Source: Actinophytocola xanthii (GTDB lineage: Bacteria; Actinomycetota; Actinomycetes; Mycobacteriales; Pseudonocardiaceae). From it: a stretch of DNA of 64,000 bases. The position numbers were made by a program, and so were the translations under genes. Positions 42,801 to 64,000 of this stretch are shown one piece after another. The notes under the pieces are model-generated. The model was not told the origin of the DNA, did no database searches, and was given only the letters and a program-made list of their open reading frames with translations. The stretch is taken from assembly GCF_001921205.1 (NCBI RefSeq), contig NZ_MSIE01000007.1, positions 179,026 through 243,025 of the forward strand, given 5' to 3'. The number at the start of each line of letters is the position of its first letter. Positions within the stretch are counted from its first letter, which is position 1.

Positions 42801-45800
42801 CGGCGAACGCCGGGCTCGTCGCGTACAGGTCGGCCGCCATGCCCGGCCACTGCCCACCCTGGCCGGCGAACACGAACACCACCCGGTCGGCGTCCGCGCC
42901 GGCCACGCCGGCGAGCGCGCCGCTTCCGTCGGCGGCGAAGGAGCGCAAGCCGGCGAGCAGCCCGGCACGGTCGGCGGCGACCACGGCGGCGCGGTGCGGC
43001 AGCGCGGCGCGGGTGGAGACCAGCGAGTGGCCGACGTCGGCCGGGCCGAGGCCCTCGTCGGCCTCGACGTGGTCGGCCAGCCGGGCGGCCACCTCCCGCA
43101 ACGCCGCCGGCGTCGCGGCGGAGAACGGCACCGGCACCGGACCACCGGCCTGGGCGGTGGGAGGGTCGGCTGGGGGGTCGGCCGGCGCCTGTTCGAGCAG
43201 GACGTGGGCGTTGGTGCCGCTGATCCCGAACGACGACACGCCGGCGCGGCGCGGCCGCTCACCGGCCGGCCAGGGCACGGGTGCGGTGAGCAGCCGCACC
43301 TCGCCGGCCGACCAGTCGACGTGCGGCGAGGGCTCGTCGACGTGCAGGGTGCGCGGCAGCAGGCCGTTGCGCAGCGCCAGTACGACCTTCAGCACCCCGG
43401 CCACCCCGGCGGCGAACTGGCTGTGCCCGAGGTTGGACTTGACCGAGCCGAGCCACAGCGGACGTTCGCGGTCGGTGCCGTAGGTCTCCAGCAGCGCGCC
43501 GGCCTCGATCGGGTCGCCGAGCGTGGTTCCGGTGCCGTGCGCCTCCACCGCGTCCACATCGGACGGCTGGAGACCCGCGTCGGCGAGCGCCAGCTGGATC
43601 ACGCGGCGCTGGGACGGCCCGTTCGGGGCGGTCAGCCCGTTGGAGGCGCCGTCGGAGTTGACCGCGCTGCCGCGGACCAGGGCCAGGACCGGGTGTCCGT
43701 TCGCGCGTGCGTCGGACAGCCGCTCGACGAGCACCAGCCCAAGTCCTTCGGCCGCGCCGAACCCGTCCGCGGCGGCGGCGAACGCCTTGCAGCGACCGTC
43801 GGGCGCCATCCCGCCCTGCCGGCCGAACTCGACGAACGAGTTGGGCGTCGCCATCACCGTGACCCCGCCGGCGAGCGCGAGGGAGCACTCTCCCGCCCGC
43901 AGCGCCCGCACCGCCAGGTGCAGCGCCACCAGCGACGACGAGCAGGCGGTGTCGACGGTGACCGAGGGGCCCTCGAAGCCGAACGTGTAGGAGATCCGGC
44001 CGGAGACCACGCTGCCGCTGTTGCCGGTGACGACGTAGCCGGTCAGGTCCTCCTCGGCGTCGAACATGCCGGTGCCGTAGTCGTTGTACGCGGCACCGAC
44101 GTAGACACCGGTGCGGGTGCCGCGCAACGTGGCCGGGTCGATGCCGGCGCGCTCGAGCAGCTCCCAGGACGCCTCGAGCAGCAGCCGCTGCTGCGGGTCG
44201 CTGGCCAGGGCCTCCCGCGGCGCGATGCCGAAGAAGCCGGCGTCGAACAGTGCCGCGTCGGGCAGGAACCCGCCGGCGCGCACCGTCGCCCGCGGGTCGG
44301 GGTCCCAGCCGCGGTCGGTGGGGAACGGCCCGATCGCGTCGCCGCCGTCGGCCAGCAGCCGCCACAGCTCCTCCGGGGTGCCGACCCCGCCGGGGAAGCG
44401 GCAGCTGAGCGCCACGATGGCGATCGGGTCGTCGTCGGCGGCCCGCGCCGGTGTCGGCGCGCCGGCGTCGGCGGCGGCACCGGTCAGCTCGGCGGTGAGG
44501 TGGGTGACCAGCGCGGTCGGCGTGGGGTGGTCGAACACCAGCGTCGCGGGCAGCCGCAGCCCGGTAGCCGCGCCGAGCCGGTTGCGCAGCTCGACCGCTG
44601 TCAGGGAGTCGAAACCCTGCTCGCGGAACGGTTTGCGGTCGGGCACCGCGTCCGGCGAACCGTGCCCGAGGGTGGCCGCGACGTGCGTGCGGACCAGGTC
44701 GGTGAGCGCGCGTGCCAGCTCCGCGGGCGGGAGGGCGGCGAGCCCGCCGGTGGCGGAGCCGGCGGTGCGGCGTTCCCCGCGGACCGGCACCAGCCCGCGC
44801 AACAGCGCGGGGACGCCGTCGGTCGCCGCGCGCGCACGGACCGCGGAGAGGTCGATCCGGGTGGCGACCAGCGTGGGTTCGGCGACCGCGAGCGCGGCGT
44901 CGAACAACGCCATGCCGTCCGCTGTGGACAGCGGCGCGGCGCCGGCGCGGCGCATCCGCTCCCGGTCGGTCGCGTCCAGGCCGGCGGTCATGCCGCTGCG
45001 CGGTTCCCACAGGCCCCAGGCGACCGCGGTCGCCGGCCGGCCCGCCGCGCGCAGGCGGAGGGCGAGCGCGTCGAGCACGGCGTTGGCGGCGGCGTAGTTC
45101 CCCTGTCCGGCGCTGCCCATGGTGGCCGCGGCGGAGGAGAACAGGACGAACGCGGCCAGGTCGTGGTCGCGGGTCAGCTCGGCCAGGTGTTCGGCGGCGT
45201 CCGCCTTGGGCGCGAACACCCGGTCCAGGTGCGCGGGGGTGAGGGTCTCCAGGACGCCGTCGTCGAGCGCGCCGGCGGTGTGCACGACGGCGGTGAGCGG
45301 GTGCTCCGCGGGTACGGAGGCGACCAGCGCGGCGAGCGCGTCCCGGTCGGACACGTCGCACCGCCGCACCCGGACCCGCGCGCCGAGCGCGGTCAGCTCA
45401 CCGGCCAGGTCGGTCCCGTCCCGGCCGGAGAGGCTGGTGAGCAGCAGGTGCCGGCAGCCGTGCGCCGTGACCAGGTGCCGGGCCAGCAGACCGCCGAGGG
45501 TGCCGGTGCCGCCGGTGACCAGCACGGTGCCGTCCGGGTCGAGCGGGGCCGGCACGGTGAGCACGACCTTGCCGACGTTCTCGCCCTGGCGCAGGTGCCG
45601 CAACGCCTCCCGACCCCGGCCGAGGTCCCAGGTGCGCAGCGGCAGCGGCGCCAGCACGCCCCGCTCGAACAGCGCGAGCAGCTCGGTCAGCATCTCGGCG
45701 ATCCGGTCGGGGCCCGCTTCGAACAGCTCGAACGCCCGGTACCGCACGTCCGGCAGGTCGGCCGGGTCGCGCAGGTCGGTCCGGCCCAGCTCGACGAACC

Positions 45801-48800
45801 GCCCGCCGGCGGCGAGCAGCCGCAGCGACTCGTCGACGAACGGTCCGGTGAGGCTGTTCAGCACGACGTCGACGCCGCGCTCCCCCACCAGCCCGCGGAA
45901 CGCGTCGGCGAACCCGGGCTCCCGGGACGAGGCGAGACAGGTCTCGTCCAGCCCGGTCGCGGCCCACTTCGCCGGGCTCGCGGTGCCGAGGACGTGCGCG
46001 CCGAGGTGGCGGGCCAGCTGGGTCGCGGCCATGCCGACCCCGCCGGCGGCGGCGTGCACCAGAACGGTCTCCCCGGCACGCAGGTCGGCGAGGTCGCGCA
46101 GGGCGTAGTAGGCGCTGAGGAACACCACCGGGACCGAAGCGGCCTCGGCGAAGGTCCAGTCCCGCGGGACGCGCGCGAGCAGGCGCCGGTCGACCACGGC
46201 GGACCGGGCGAAGGCGCCGGGCACGAGCCCGAACACCCGGTCTCCCGGCGCGAGGTCGACCACGCCCTGACCGACGGCGGTCACCACCCCGGCCGCCTCC
46301 GCGCCGAGGACCGGCTCGCCCGGGTACAGGTCGAGCGCGATCAGCACGTCGCGGAAGTTCAGGCCGGCGGCGCGGACGTCGAGGCGGACCTGGCCGGGCC
46401 CTGGCTCGACCTCGCCGGAGGGGACGAGGTGCAGGTCGTCGAGCGAGCCGCCGGCCCCCGCGGCGAGCCGGGAGCCCGGCTCGACCACCAGCAGGTCCCG
46501 CGCCCGGCTCAGCCTGGGCACGAACATGGCGCCGTCCCGGACGGCGACCTGGGGTTCGTCGGCGGCGAGGACGCGGGCAACCGGCTCCGCCGGGTCGGTC
46601 CCGGCCTCCAGGTCGACCAGCACGAACCGGCCCGGGTTCTCGGTCTGGGCGGAGCGGACCAGGCCCCACACCGCCGCGGCGGCGAGGTCCGGCAGCTCCG
46701 CCGGCCGGGCGGCGACGGCCCCGCGGGTGAGGACCACGAGCGGTCCGGTGGCGTCCGGGTCGGCCAGCCGCTCGCGCAGCAGGGTCAGCGCATGGTGTAC
46801 CGACCCGCACTCGACGACCTCGTGCGGCGGGACCTCACCGGAGCCGGGCGCGGCCGGCACCCAGTCCACCCGGTACAACGCGTCCCGCCAGGCGGCGGTC
46901 GTCCTGGGCATCGGCCGCAGGACCAGGGAGTCGACGGTCGCGACCGCCCGCCCGGCGGTGTCGAACAGGGCGAGGCGCACGGCGTCGCGGCCGGCCGCGG
47001 TGACCATGACGCGCAGCGCGGTGGCGCCGGTGGCGTGGACGGCGGCCCCGGTGATGGCGAACGGGAGCAGCGGCACGTCCGGCTGGTCGAGGAACCCGCC
47101 GAGCCCGACGGCCTGCAGCGCCGCGTCGACCAGGGCCGGGTGCAGCAGGAACCCCTCGGGTGAGAGCCCATCGGGCAGGGCGACCTCGGCGAGCACCCAG
47201 TCGTCGTGGCGCCAGGCCGCGCGCAGCCCGCGGAAGGCCGGGCCGTAGCCGAGCCCGCCGTCGGCGAGCCGCTCGTACAGGCCGTCGAGGACGACGGGCT
47301 CGGCTCCGGCGGGGGGCCACTCGGCGGGGGCCGGAGCGGGGGCGCCGGCCTGCGGGGCGAGGGTGCCGGTGGCGTGGCGGGTCCACGGGTCGTCGGGCGA
47401 GGGGCGGGCGTGCACGCGCAGCGAGCGCCGCCCGGCGTCGTCCGCCCCGCCGACGGTGACCTGGAGCGTCACCGTGGCCTCGGCGGGCACGGGCAGCGGG
47501 GCGAGCAGCGCCAGCTCCTCCACGCGGGGGCACCCGACCCGGTCGCCGGCGGCGGCGGCGAGCTCGAGCATCCCGGTGCCGGGGAACAGGACCGTGCCGT
47601 CGACGGCGTGGTCGGGTAGCCAGGGGTGGGTGCGGTGCGTGAGGGTGCCGCTGAGCAGCAGACCGCCGTCGGCGAGGTCCTCGACCCGGTCGAGCACACC
47701 GCGCGCCGGGCCTTCGGTCAGCCAGTACCGGTCGCCGCCGAAGGGGTAGGTGGGCAGGTCGGCCGGGCGGGCACCGGAGAACGCCGGACGCCAGTCGACC
47801 GGTACCCCGCGGGTGTGGGCCTCGGCGAACGAGGCGAGGAGCCGGCGCGGGCCGGGCTCGTCGCGGCGCAGCGTGCCGAGGACGACGGCGTCGGCTCCGG
47901 CGGCGTCGACGGTCTCCTGCAGCCCGACGGTGAGCACCGGGTGCGGGCTGACCTCGACGAAGGCCGGTCCGTGGGCGGCGAGCTCGGTGGTGACGTCGGC
48001 GAAGCGGACCGTCTCGCGCAGGTTCCGGTACCAGTACTCGGCGTCCAGCCGCGACTCGCGGGCACCGGTGACCGTGGAGTGGAACGGGATCTGGCCGGGG
48101 CGCGGGGAGACCGGGGCGAGCGCGGTGAGCAGCTCCTCGCGCAGCTCGGCGACCTGGACGGAGTGCGAGGCGTAGTCGACCGGCACCCGGCGGGCCCGCT
48201 CGTACCGGTCCAGCACCGCCGCCAGGGCCGCGGGCGGTCCCGACACGACAGTCGAGCCGGGCCCGTTGACCGCGGCGACCGACAGCCCGCCGGACAGGTC
48301 GACCTCTCCGACCGGCAGCGGCACCGACACCATGCCGCCGCGGCCGGCGATCCTGGCCAGCGCGCGGCTGCGCAGGGCCACCACCCGGGCACCGTCCTCC
48401 AGCGACAACACCCCGGCCACACACGCCGCGGCGATCTCGCCCTGGCTGTGCCCCACCACCGCGGCCGGCTTCACCCCGTGGTGGCGCCACACCGCCGCCA
48501 GGGACACCATCACCGCCCACAACGCCGGCTGCACGACGTCCACCCGAGCCAACGCGGACTCGTCGCGCAGCACCTCACGCAGGTCCCAGTCCACATAGGA
48601 GGACAAGGCGGTGGCGCACTCGTCGAACCGGGCCGCGAACACCGGGTGGTCGAGCAGGTCCACCGCCATCCCGACCCACTGCGACCCCTGCCCGGGGAAG
48701 ACGAACACCGCCTCGCGCGGGTCGCCCGGTGCCTGCCCGGTCACGACGTCGGGGTGCGGCAGTCCGTCGGCGAGCGCGGCGAGCGCGTTCGCGCGCTGGT

Positions 48801-50379
48801 CCGGCCCGGCGACGAGGACCGCGCGGTGCTCCAGGGCGGCCCGGGCGGTGGCGAGCGCGAGCCCGATCTCGGCCGGGTCCGCGGTCACGCCCGCGAGCCC
48901 GGCGGCCTGCGCACGCAGCGCCTCGGGGGTGTGCCCGGACAGCGGCCACGGCACCACGGCGGCGCCGGCGGGGGGATCGAGCGCGTCGGCGGGCGGTGCC
49001 TGTTCCAGGACCAGGTGGGCGTTGGTGCCGCTCGCACCGAACGCCGACACCCCGGCCCGGCGCGGCGCGTCCCGCTCCGGCCACGGCAGGGCCTCGGTGA
49101 CCAGCGACACCGCGCCCTCGCTCCAGTCGACCCGTGGTGTCGGCTCGGTCAGGTGCGGCGTCGGCGGCACCACGCCGTGGCGCATGGCCATGGCCAGCTT
49201 GATGATCCCGGCCACGCCGGCGGCGGCCTGGGTGTGGCCGAGGTTGGCCTTCACCGCGCCGAGCAGCAGCGGCCGGTCCCGGTCCTGGCCGTAGGTGGCG
49301 AGCAGGGCCTGGGCCTCGATCGGGTCGCCGAGCGTGGTTCCGGTGCCGTGTGCCTCGACGACGTCCACGTCGGACGGAGAGAGCCCGGCGACGGTGAGGG
49401 CGCGCCGGATCACCCGCTGCTGCGACGGCCCGTTCGGGGCGGTCAGGCCGCTGGAGGCGCCGTCGGAGTTGACCGCGGAACCGCGCACCACCGCGAGCAC
49501 GCGCCGGCCGTGCCGGCGGGCCTCGGACAGCCGCTCCAGCACCAGCACGCCGACGCCCTCGGCCCATCCGGTGCCGTCGGCGCCGGCCGAGAACGGCTTG
49601 CACCGGCCGTCCGGGGCGAGCCCGCGCTGCCGGCTGAACTCCAGGAACAGCGCCGGCGTCGACATGACCGTGACCCCGCCGGTCAGCGCCAGCCCGCACT
49701 CCCCCTGCCGCAGGGCCTGCGCGGCGAGGTGCACGGCCACCAGCGAGGACGAGCACGCGGTGTCCAGGGTCACCGCCGGGCCTTCCAGCCCGAGCGTGTA
49801 GGCGACCCGTCCGGACGCCATCGCGCCGGAGTTGCCGTTGCCGAGATAGCCCTCGAAACCCTCGGGCGGGACGGCGAAGCGGGAGGCGTAGTCCTGCACC
49901 ATCGCCCCGGCGAACACGCCGGTCGGCGTCCCGCGCAGGGACAGCGGGTCGATCCCGGCCCGCTCGACGGCCTCCCACGACACCTCCAGCAGCTGGCGCT
50001 GCTGCGGGTCCATCGCGAGCGCCTCCCGCGGGGAGATGCCGAACAGCTCCGCGTCGAAGCGGCCCACGTCGTCGAGGAACCCGCCTCGGGTGGTGTAGGT
50101 GTGGCCCGCGCGGTCCGGGTCCGGGTCGTGCAGGTCGGGGTCCCAGCCCCGGTCGGTGGGGAACTCGGAGGTGGCGTCGCCGCCGGCGGCGACCAGCCGC
50201 CACAGGTCCTCCGGGGAGCGCACCCCGCCCGGGTAGCGGCAGGCCATGCCCACGATGGCGATGGGCTCGCCTGCCCGGTCCTCGGCCTCGGCGAGGCGGC
50301 GACGGGCCTGCCGCAGGTCGACCGTGGCCCGCTTGAGGTACTCGCGCAGCCGCTGCTCGGTGTCCTGGCTCGTGTCCAT
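36079..50379 (-). CDS. Type I modular polyketide synthase, three modules plus thioesterase (final PKS protein)
   Basis: 4766 residues. The N-terminal coiled-coil docking segment (1-37, REYLKRATVDLRQARRRLAE) receives the chain from the upstream PKS. Order: KS-AT-DH-ER-KR-ACP (to about 1980), KS-AT-DH*-KR*-ACP (about 1980-3520; asterisks mark degenerate domains), KS-AT-ACP-TE (about 3520-4766). KS cysteines are at 209, 2146 and 3701, AT serines at 645, 2592 and 4138, ACP serines at 1925, 3463 and 4440, and the TE nucleophile is Ser4623 in GLSSGG with His in GDHFSMM. The start ATG 50379 has GGGGGAGAG just upstream and lies 11 bp after the upstream gene's stop. The terminal TE marks it as the last elongation protein. 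Confidence 0.97.
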   Translation of the reverse strand: MDTSQDTEQRLREYLKRATVDLRQARRRLAEAEDRAGEPIAIVGMACRYPGGVRSPEDLWRLVAAGGDATSEFPTDRGWDPDLHDPDPDRAGHTYTTRGGFLDDVGRFDAELFGISPREALAMDPQQRQLLEVSWEAVERAGIDPLSLRGTPTGVFAGAMVQDYASRFAVPPEGFEGYLGNGNSGAMASGRVAYTLGLEGPAVTLDTACSSSLVAVHLAAQALRQGECGLALTGGVTVMSTPALFLEFSRQRGLAPDGRCKPFSAGADGTGWAEGVGVLVLERLSEARRHGRRVLAVVRGSAVNSDGASSGLTAPNGPSQQRVIRRALTVAGLSPSDVDVVEAHGTGTTLGDPIEAQALLATYGQDRDRPLLLGAVKANLGHTQAAAGVAGIIKLAMAMRHGVVPPTPHLTEPTPRVDWSEGAVSLVTEALPWPERDAPRRAGVSAFGASGTNAHLVLEQAPPADALDPPAGAAVVPWPLSGHTPEALRAQAAGLAGVTADPAEIGLALATARAALEHRAVLVAGPDQRANALAALADGLPHPDVVTGQAPGDPREAVFVFPGQGSQWVGMAVDLLDHPVFAARFDECATALSSYVDWDLREVLRDESALARVDVVQPALWAVMVSLAAVWRHHGVKPAAVVGHSQGEIAAACVAGVLSLEDGARVVALRSRALARIAGRGGMVSVPLPVGEVDLSGGLSVAAVNGPGSTVVSGPPAALAAVLDRYERARRVPVDYASHSVQVAELREELLTALAPVSPRPGQIPFHSTVTGARESRLDAEYWYRNLRETVRFADVTTELAAHGPAFVEVSPHPVLTVGLQETVDAAGADAVVLGTLRRDEPGPRRLLASFAEAHTRGVPVDWRPAFSGARPADLPTYPFGGDRYWLTEGPARGVLDRVEDLADGGLLLSGTLTHRTHPWLPDHAVDGTVLFPGTGMLELAAAAGDRVGCPRVEELALLAPLPVPAEATVTLQVTVGGADDAGRRSLRVHARPSPDDPWTRHATGTLAPQAGAPAPAPAEWPPAGAEPVVLDGLYERLADGGLGYGPAFRGLRAAWRHDDWVLAEVALPDGLSPEGFLLHPALVDAALQAVGLGGFLDQPDVPLLPFAITGAAVHATGATALRVMVTAAGRDAVRLALFDTAGRAVATVDSLVLRPMPRTTAAWRDALYRVDWVPAAPGSGEVPPHEVVECGSVHHALTLLRERLADPDATGPLVVLTRGAVAARPAELPDLAAAAVWGLVRSAQTENPGRFVLVDLEAGTDPAEPVARVLAADEPQVAVRDGAMFVPRLSRARDLLVVEPGSRLAAGAGGSLDDLHLVPSGEVEPGPGQVRLDVRAAGLNFRDVLIALDLYPGEPVLGAEAAGVVTAVGQGVVDLAPGDRVFGLVPGAFARSAVVDRRLLARVPRDWTFAEAASVPVVFLSAYYALRDLADLRAGETVLVHAAAGGVGMAATQLARHLGAHVLGTASPAKWAATGLDETCLASSREPGFADAFRGLVGERGVDVVLNSLTGPFVDESLRLLAAGGRFVELGRTDLRDPADLPDVRYRAFELFEAGPDRIAEMLTELLALFERGVLAPLPLRTWDLGRGREALRHLRQGENVGKVVLTVPAPLDPDGTVLVTGGTGTLGGLLARHLVTAHGCRHLLLTSLSGRDGTDLAGELTALGARVRVRRCDVSDRDALAALVASVPAEHPLTAVVHTAGALDDGVLETLTPAHLDRVFAPKADAAEHLAELTRDHDLAAFVLFSSAAATMGSAGQGNYAAANAVLDALALRLRAAGRPATAVAWGLWEPRSGMTAGLDATDRERMRRAGAAPLSTADGMALFDAALAVAEPTLVATRIDLSAVRARAATDGVPALLRGLVPVRGERRTAGSATGGLAALPPAELARALTDLVRTHVAATLGHGSPDAVPDRKPFREQGFDSLTAVELRNRLGAATGLRLPATLVFDHPTPTALVTHLTAELTGAAADAGAPTPARAADDDPIAIVALSCRFPGGVGTPEELWRLLADGGDAIGPFPTDRGWDPDPRATVRAGGFLPDAALFDAGFFGIAPREALASDPQQRLLLEASWELLERAGIDPATLRGTRTGVYVGAAYNDYGTGMFDAEEDLTGYVVTGNSGSVVSGRISYTFGFEGPSVTVDTACSSSLVALHLAVRALRAGECSLALAGGVTVMATPNSFVEFGRQGGMAPDGRCKAFAAAADGFGAAEGLGLVLVERLSDARANGHPVLALVRGSAVNSDGASNGLTAPNGPSQRRVIQLALADAGLQPSDVDAVEAHGTGTTLGDPIEAGALLETYGTDRERPLWLGSVKSNLGHSQFAAGVAGVLKVVLALRNGLLPRTLHVDEPSPHVDWSAGEVRLLTAPVPWPAGERPRRAGVSSFGISGTNAHVLLEQAPADPPADPPTAQAGGPVPVPFSAATPAALREVAARLADHVEADEGLGPADVGHSLVSTRAALPHRAAVVAADRAGLLAGLRSFAADGSGALAGVAGADADRVVFVFAGQGGQWPGMAADLYATSPAFAAEFDACADAIAALVDFSPLAVLRGEPGAPGLDRIEVLQPVLFAVVVSLAALWRAHGVEPAAVVGQSQGEVAAAYVAGALSLRDAVAVVVLRSRLFAEELVGRGAIASVLLPVEQVRERIVPWAGRVDVAGTSGPRSATVSGEQDALAELVAACTADGIRARVLPATVASHGAQVDPLRERLLASLAGVRPRPESIPFYSTVTGDRVDPAELDAGYWFRNCREPVNLDAAVRALIRDGHRVFVEPSPHPAATLSVEQIAEDARSGTDDHAVRAVATLHRDEPGPERFAAALAQAYAHGVPVEWSAVYPGARRVPLPTYPFQRRRYWVVPGRGTGDLRAAGLAEAAHPLLSAAAGRADGGLLLTGRLGERDWLAGERLHRTLVVPAAVLLDLALYAAHRVGCQVAELTVGEPLVHRGEPVVEVSVGAPGEDGSRRLTVHTREDDEPWTCHATAVLTPEGPLAAAAPAQWPPTGARPVDVAAHYAALAAAGVEHGPAFRALRAAWAHDGETYAELRLPDDAPAGAFALHPVLLDAVLHALPADPARTPAAWRGVGVHDGEAGGVLRVRLTPAPDGTVAVAVTDTAGSPVLTVEAVTTAEPAVARLRAAGLRDQLVVPELVPAPPAPPVSDWLLVGDAPALAPRVGGASGSAAVVLAVAAPDEVPVLLCEHEESRLVVVTEDPARGLVLAAAAERPGRVQLLDLDDSPASARALPAALASTEPHLVLRDGAVLVPRLTRPALGDPRPVAAALVTGGTRAARLAEHLAARDEDQDGVVVHVADEPGEDDPLTAARAEVLAADNAAERATGQLVLCGPSGPGAAASAVRAAFDRIAERRHAAGLPTLSLTVDRELDEDLGPLLDLALTAGAPTVACLAHEPPAPPESRADDLPLAARLAALAEPDRFALVLDLVRARAAGVLGHDDATELDDSRALRELGFDSMSAVVLRDRLNRATGLRLPATTAFDHPTVRALAAHLLRELLGEPEEHTPAAAAARTDEPIAIVAMACRFPGGVRAPEDLWRLVASGTDAITPFPTDRGWDVEAVYDPEPGRPGRTYVRSGGFLDEVAGFDAEFFGISPREAVAMDPQQRLLLQSAWEVFERAGLDPTALRGEQVGVFAGTSGQDYTGALLAAGAEDAEAGGEDGTDYVITGGSASVLSGRLAYAFGFEGPAVTVDTACSSSLVAVHLAAQSLRSGECSLAVAGAAAVMATPAAFVAFSRQRGLAPDGRCKAFSAAADGTAWAEGVGTLLLERLSDARANGHPVLAVLRGSAVNSDGASNGLAAPNGRAQQRVIHTALAVAGLQPSDVDAVEAHGTGTRLGDPIEATALLATYGAERDRPLWLGSVKSNIGHTQGVSGIAGVVKTVLSMRHGLLPRTLHVDEPTPQVDWSAGAVRLLTEDVPWPRNGRPRRAGVSSFGVSGTNAHVVLEEVDQPLPPPVEPGPGPVAWPLSARTPDALAATAEALLSSVDGLRPADVAHTLTAGRAVFGTRAVVVGADPAGLAALAAGEPHPAVVRGTAVRPGPLAVLFAGQGAQRVGMGRGLYSAFGAFATAFDELCDELSGHLGTSLRAAVFDGPAEALRGTALAQAALFAVEAATAELLRSFGVRPDYLLGHSVGELAAVHAAGVLSTEDACALVAARGRLMAALPAGGAMLAVQATETEVVDSINGHAVSLAAVNGPESVVVSGDVVGVAALAEQWRARSRRTRLLEVSHAFHSAAVEPVLTELAEVAAGLTFHEPLVPIVSTLTGRLAGPELTSPGYWPEQARSPVRFLDAVRTLVGQGVRTFLDAGPDGTLAAAAREAVGPEGGGEFVPCLRADRPEPEALTAALARLHVTGRAVDWAAFHAPHRPRHVDLPTYPFRTRRFWLRVAEGAPAERETGGDLLSVVRAEAAAVLGHGSRADVPADRGFLELGFDSLTAAELTSRLAAAVGRPVPTVAVFDHPTPAALAEHLGALADERDEPASGPEPTVNGPFQAMFTRAIESSRTGEFMDFLDAASRFRTEFTDPAGVGAEPVTITSGPADRTALVCLPGFIGMPGPQQFTRFAAPFRAEREVTVLRHPGFAPGEPVPADPGVLIRLHAEWIERHHGDRPFALVGLSSGGLVAQAVAGHLERAGVRPEGVVLLDTFGPHLDHLVDVLLPEFAVRLHDAHVAMGYGAADDWLTAMGRYVGFDWRVEELTTPVLFLRASEPMIEWTHEGDWRTSWPGARSVTDVPGDHFSMMGDYAEHTAAAVARWLGKDVG
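39823..44434 (-). other. PKS module A2: KS-AT(atypical)-DH(degenerate)-KR(degenerate)-ACP
   Basis: KS is intact (Cys2146). The AT has GQSQGE (Ser2592) and VASHG (from 2693) instead of GHSQGE and YASHS, so a branched extender such as methylmalonyl or ethylmalonyl is likely but uncertain. The DH-like region lacks the catalytic His (WLAGERLHRTLVVP, Glu2900 at that position) and the motif glycine. The KR-like region keeps only an LVTGGT remnant near 3275, is shortened, and has no catalytic Ser/Tyr/Asn. ACP Ser3463 is intact. Predicted outcome: unreduced beta-ketone. Confidence 0.85.
44435..50379 (-). other. PKS module A1: docking-KS-AT(methylmalonyl)-DH-ER-KR-ACP
   Basis: Fully reducing module. 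KS has TACSSS (Cys209). AT has GHSQGE (Ser645) and YASHS, the methylmalonyl-CoA signature. DH has an intact HxxxGxxxxP (His924) and LVDAALQA. ER has NADPH loop HAAAGGVGMAATQL (near 1440); the Tyr in ALDLYPGEP is the residue class associated with a 2S methyl branch. KR (about 1610-1790) has TGGTGTLGG, an LDD motif (B type), and the Ser/Tyr/Asn triad including Tyr1762. ACP Ser is 1925. Predicted unit: saturated, alpha-methyl branched. Confidence 0.9.
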
Positions 50380-50390
50380 CTCTCCCCCGC

Positions 50391-64000
<13,610 letters not shown>

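Noticed and set aside
37600..47163. A 3187-codon open frame on the plus strand opposite the PKS gene
   Set aside because: It is antisense to a PKS with every domain motif in order; its translation is Arg/Gly/Glu/Val-rich without any family pattern. Long antisense frames are expected at this GC content. The same applies to 53574-60530 plus and similar frames.

Overview
The window comes from a very GC-rich actinomycete. The dense GC-ending codons, GTG starts, four-base start/stop overlaps, Tat and lipobox exports and large type I modular polyketide synthases (PKS) fit a member of the Pseudonocardiales or a related filamentous genus; the species cannot be fixed from the sequence.

Left part (1-14.7 kb). 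A branched-chain-type (Liv) ABC importer operon runs leftward off the window edge and is divergent from a PaaX-family repressor; their promoters physically overlap. Two inverted copies of a roughly 130-bp palindromic repeat follow, in a convergent intergenic region. Next is a compact locus that looks like a metal-chelator (metallophore) system. A leftward operon encodes a DUF364 'heavy-metal chelation' protein, a PduX-like GHMP kinase and a cysteine-synthase-fold PLP enzyme. A rightward operon encodes an EntS-like MFS exporter and a complete Fec-type ABC importer. The two diverge around a single Fur/Zur-like box. I regard this as the best candidate for an undescribed system here. A DUF2004 protein, an aminoglycoside-phosphotransferase-fold protein, and a divergent HTH regulator/alpha-beta hydrolase pair complete this part.

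Middle part (14.7-33.8 kb). An IclR regulator, a class III CoA-transferase and a small citrate-synthase-family lyase run left. A rightward operon carries an aldehyde dehydrogenase, a ThDP enzyme and a second Liv importer that contains a fused LivM-LivG subunit. A secreted ThuA-like protein and a secreted PQQ-type beta-propeller protein follow, diverging from each other. A motif shared by the two divergent promoter regions (about 17.8 and 26.7 kb) suggests they form one regulon, plausibly under the IclR protein. A shikimate/quinate dehydrogenase overlaps an unusual three-domain enzyme (3-dehydroshikimate dehydratase, HPPD-like dioxygenase, second TIM barrel), pointing to quinate/shikimate or other aromatic catabolism. 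A secreted protein made of five near-identical FG-GAP/VCBS repeats marks the edge of the secondary-metabolite cluster.

Right part (33.9-64 kb). A leftward PKS cluster runs from beyond the right edge through two giant synthase genes to a P450 and a C- or O-methyltransferase. Six complete modules and the end of a seventh are visible, ending in a thioesterase. The last two modules are predicted not to reduce their beta-keto groups, because one has only vestigial DH and KR domains and the other has none. The released chain end should therefore be a 3,5-dioxo acid that could close to a 4-hydroxy-2-pyrone or a macrolactone.
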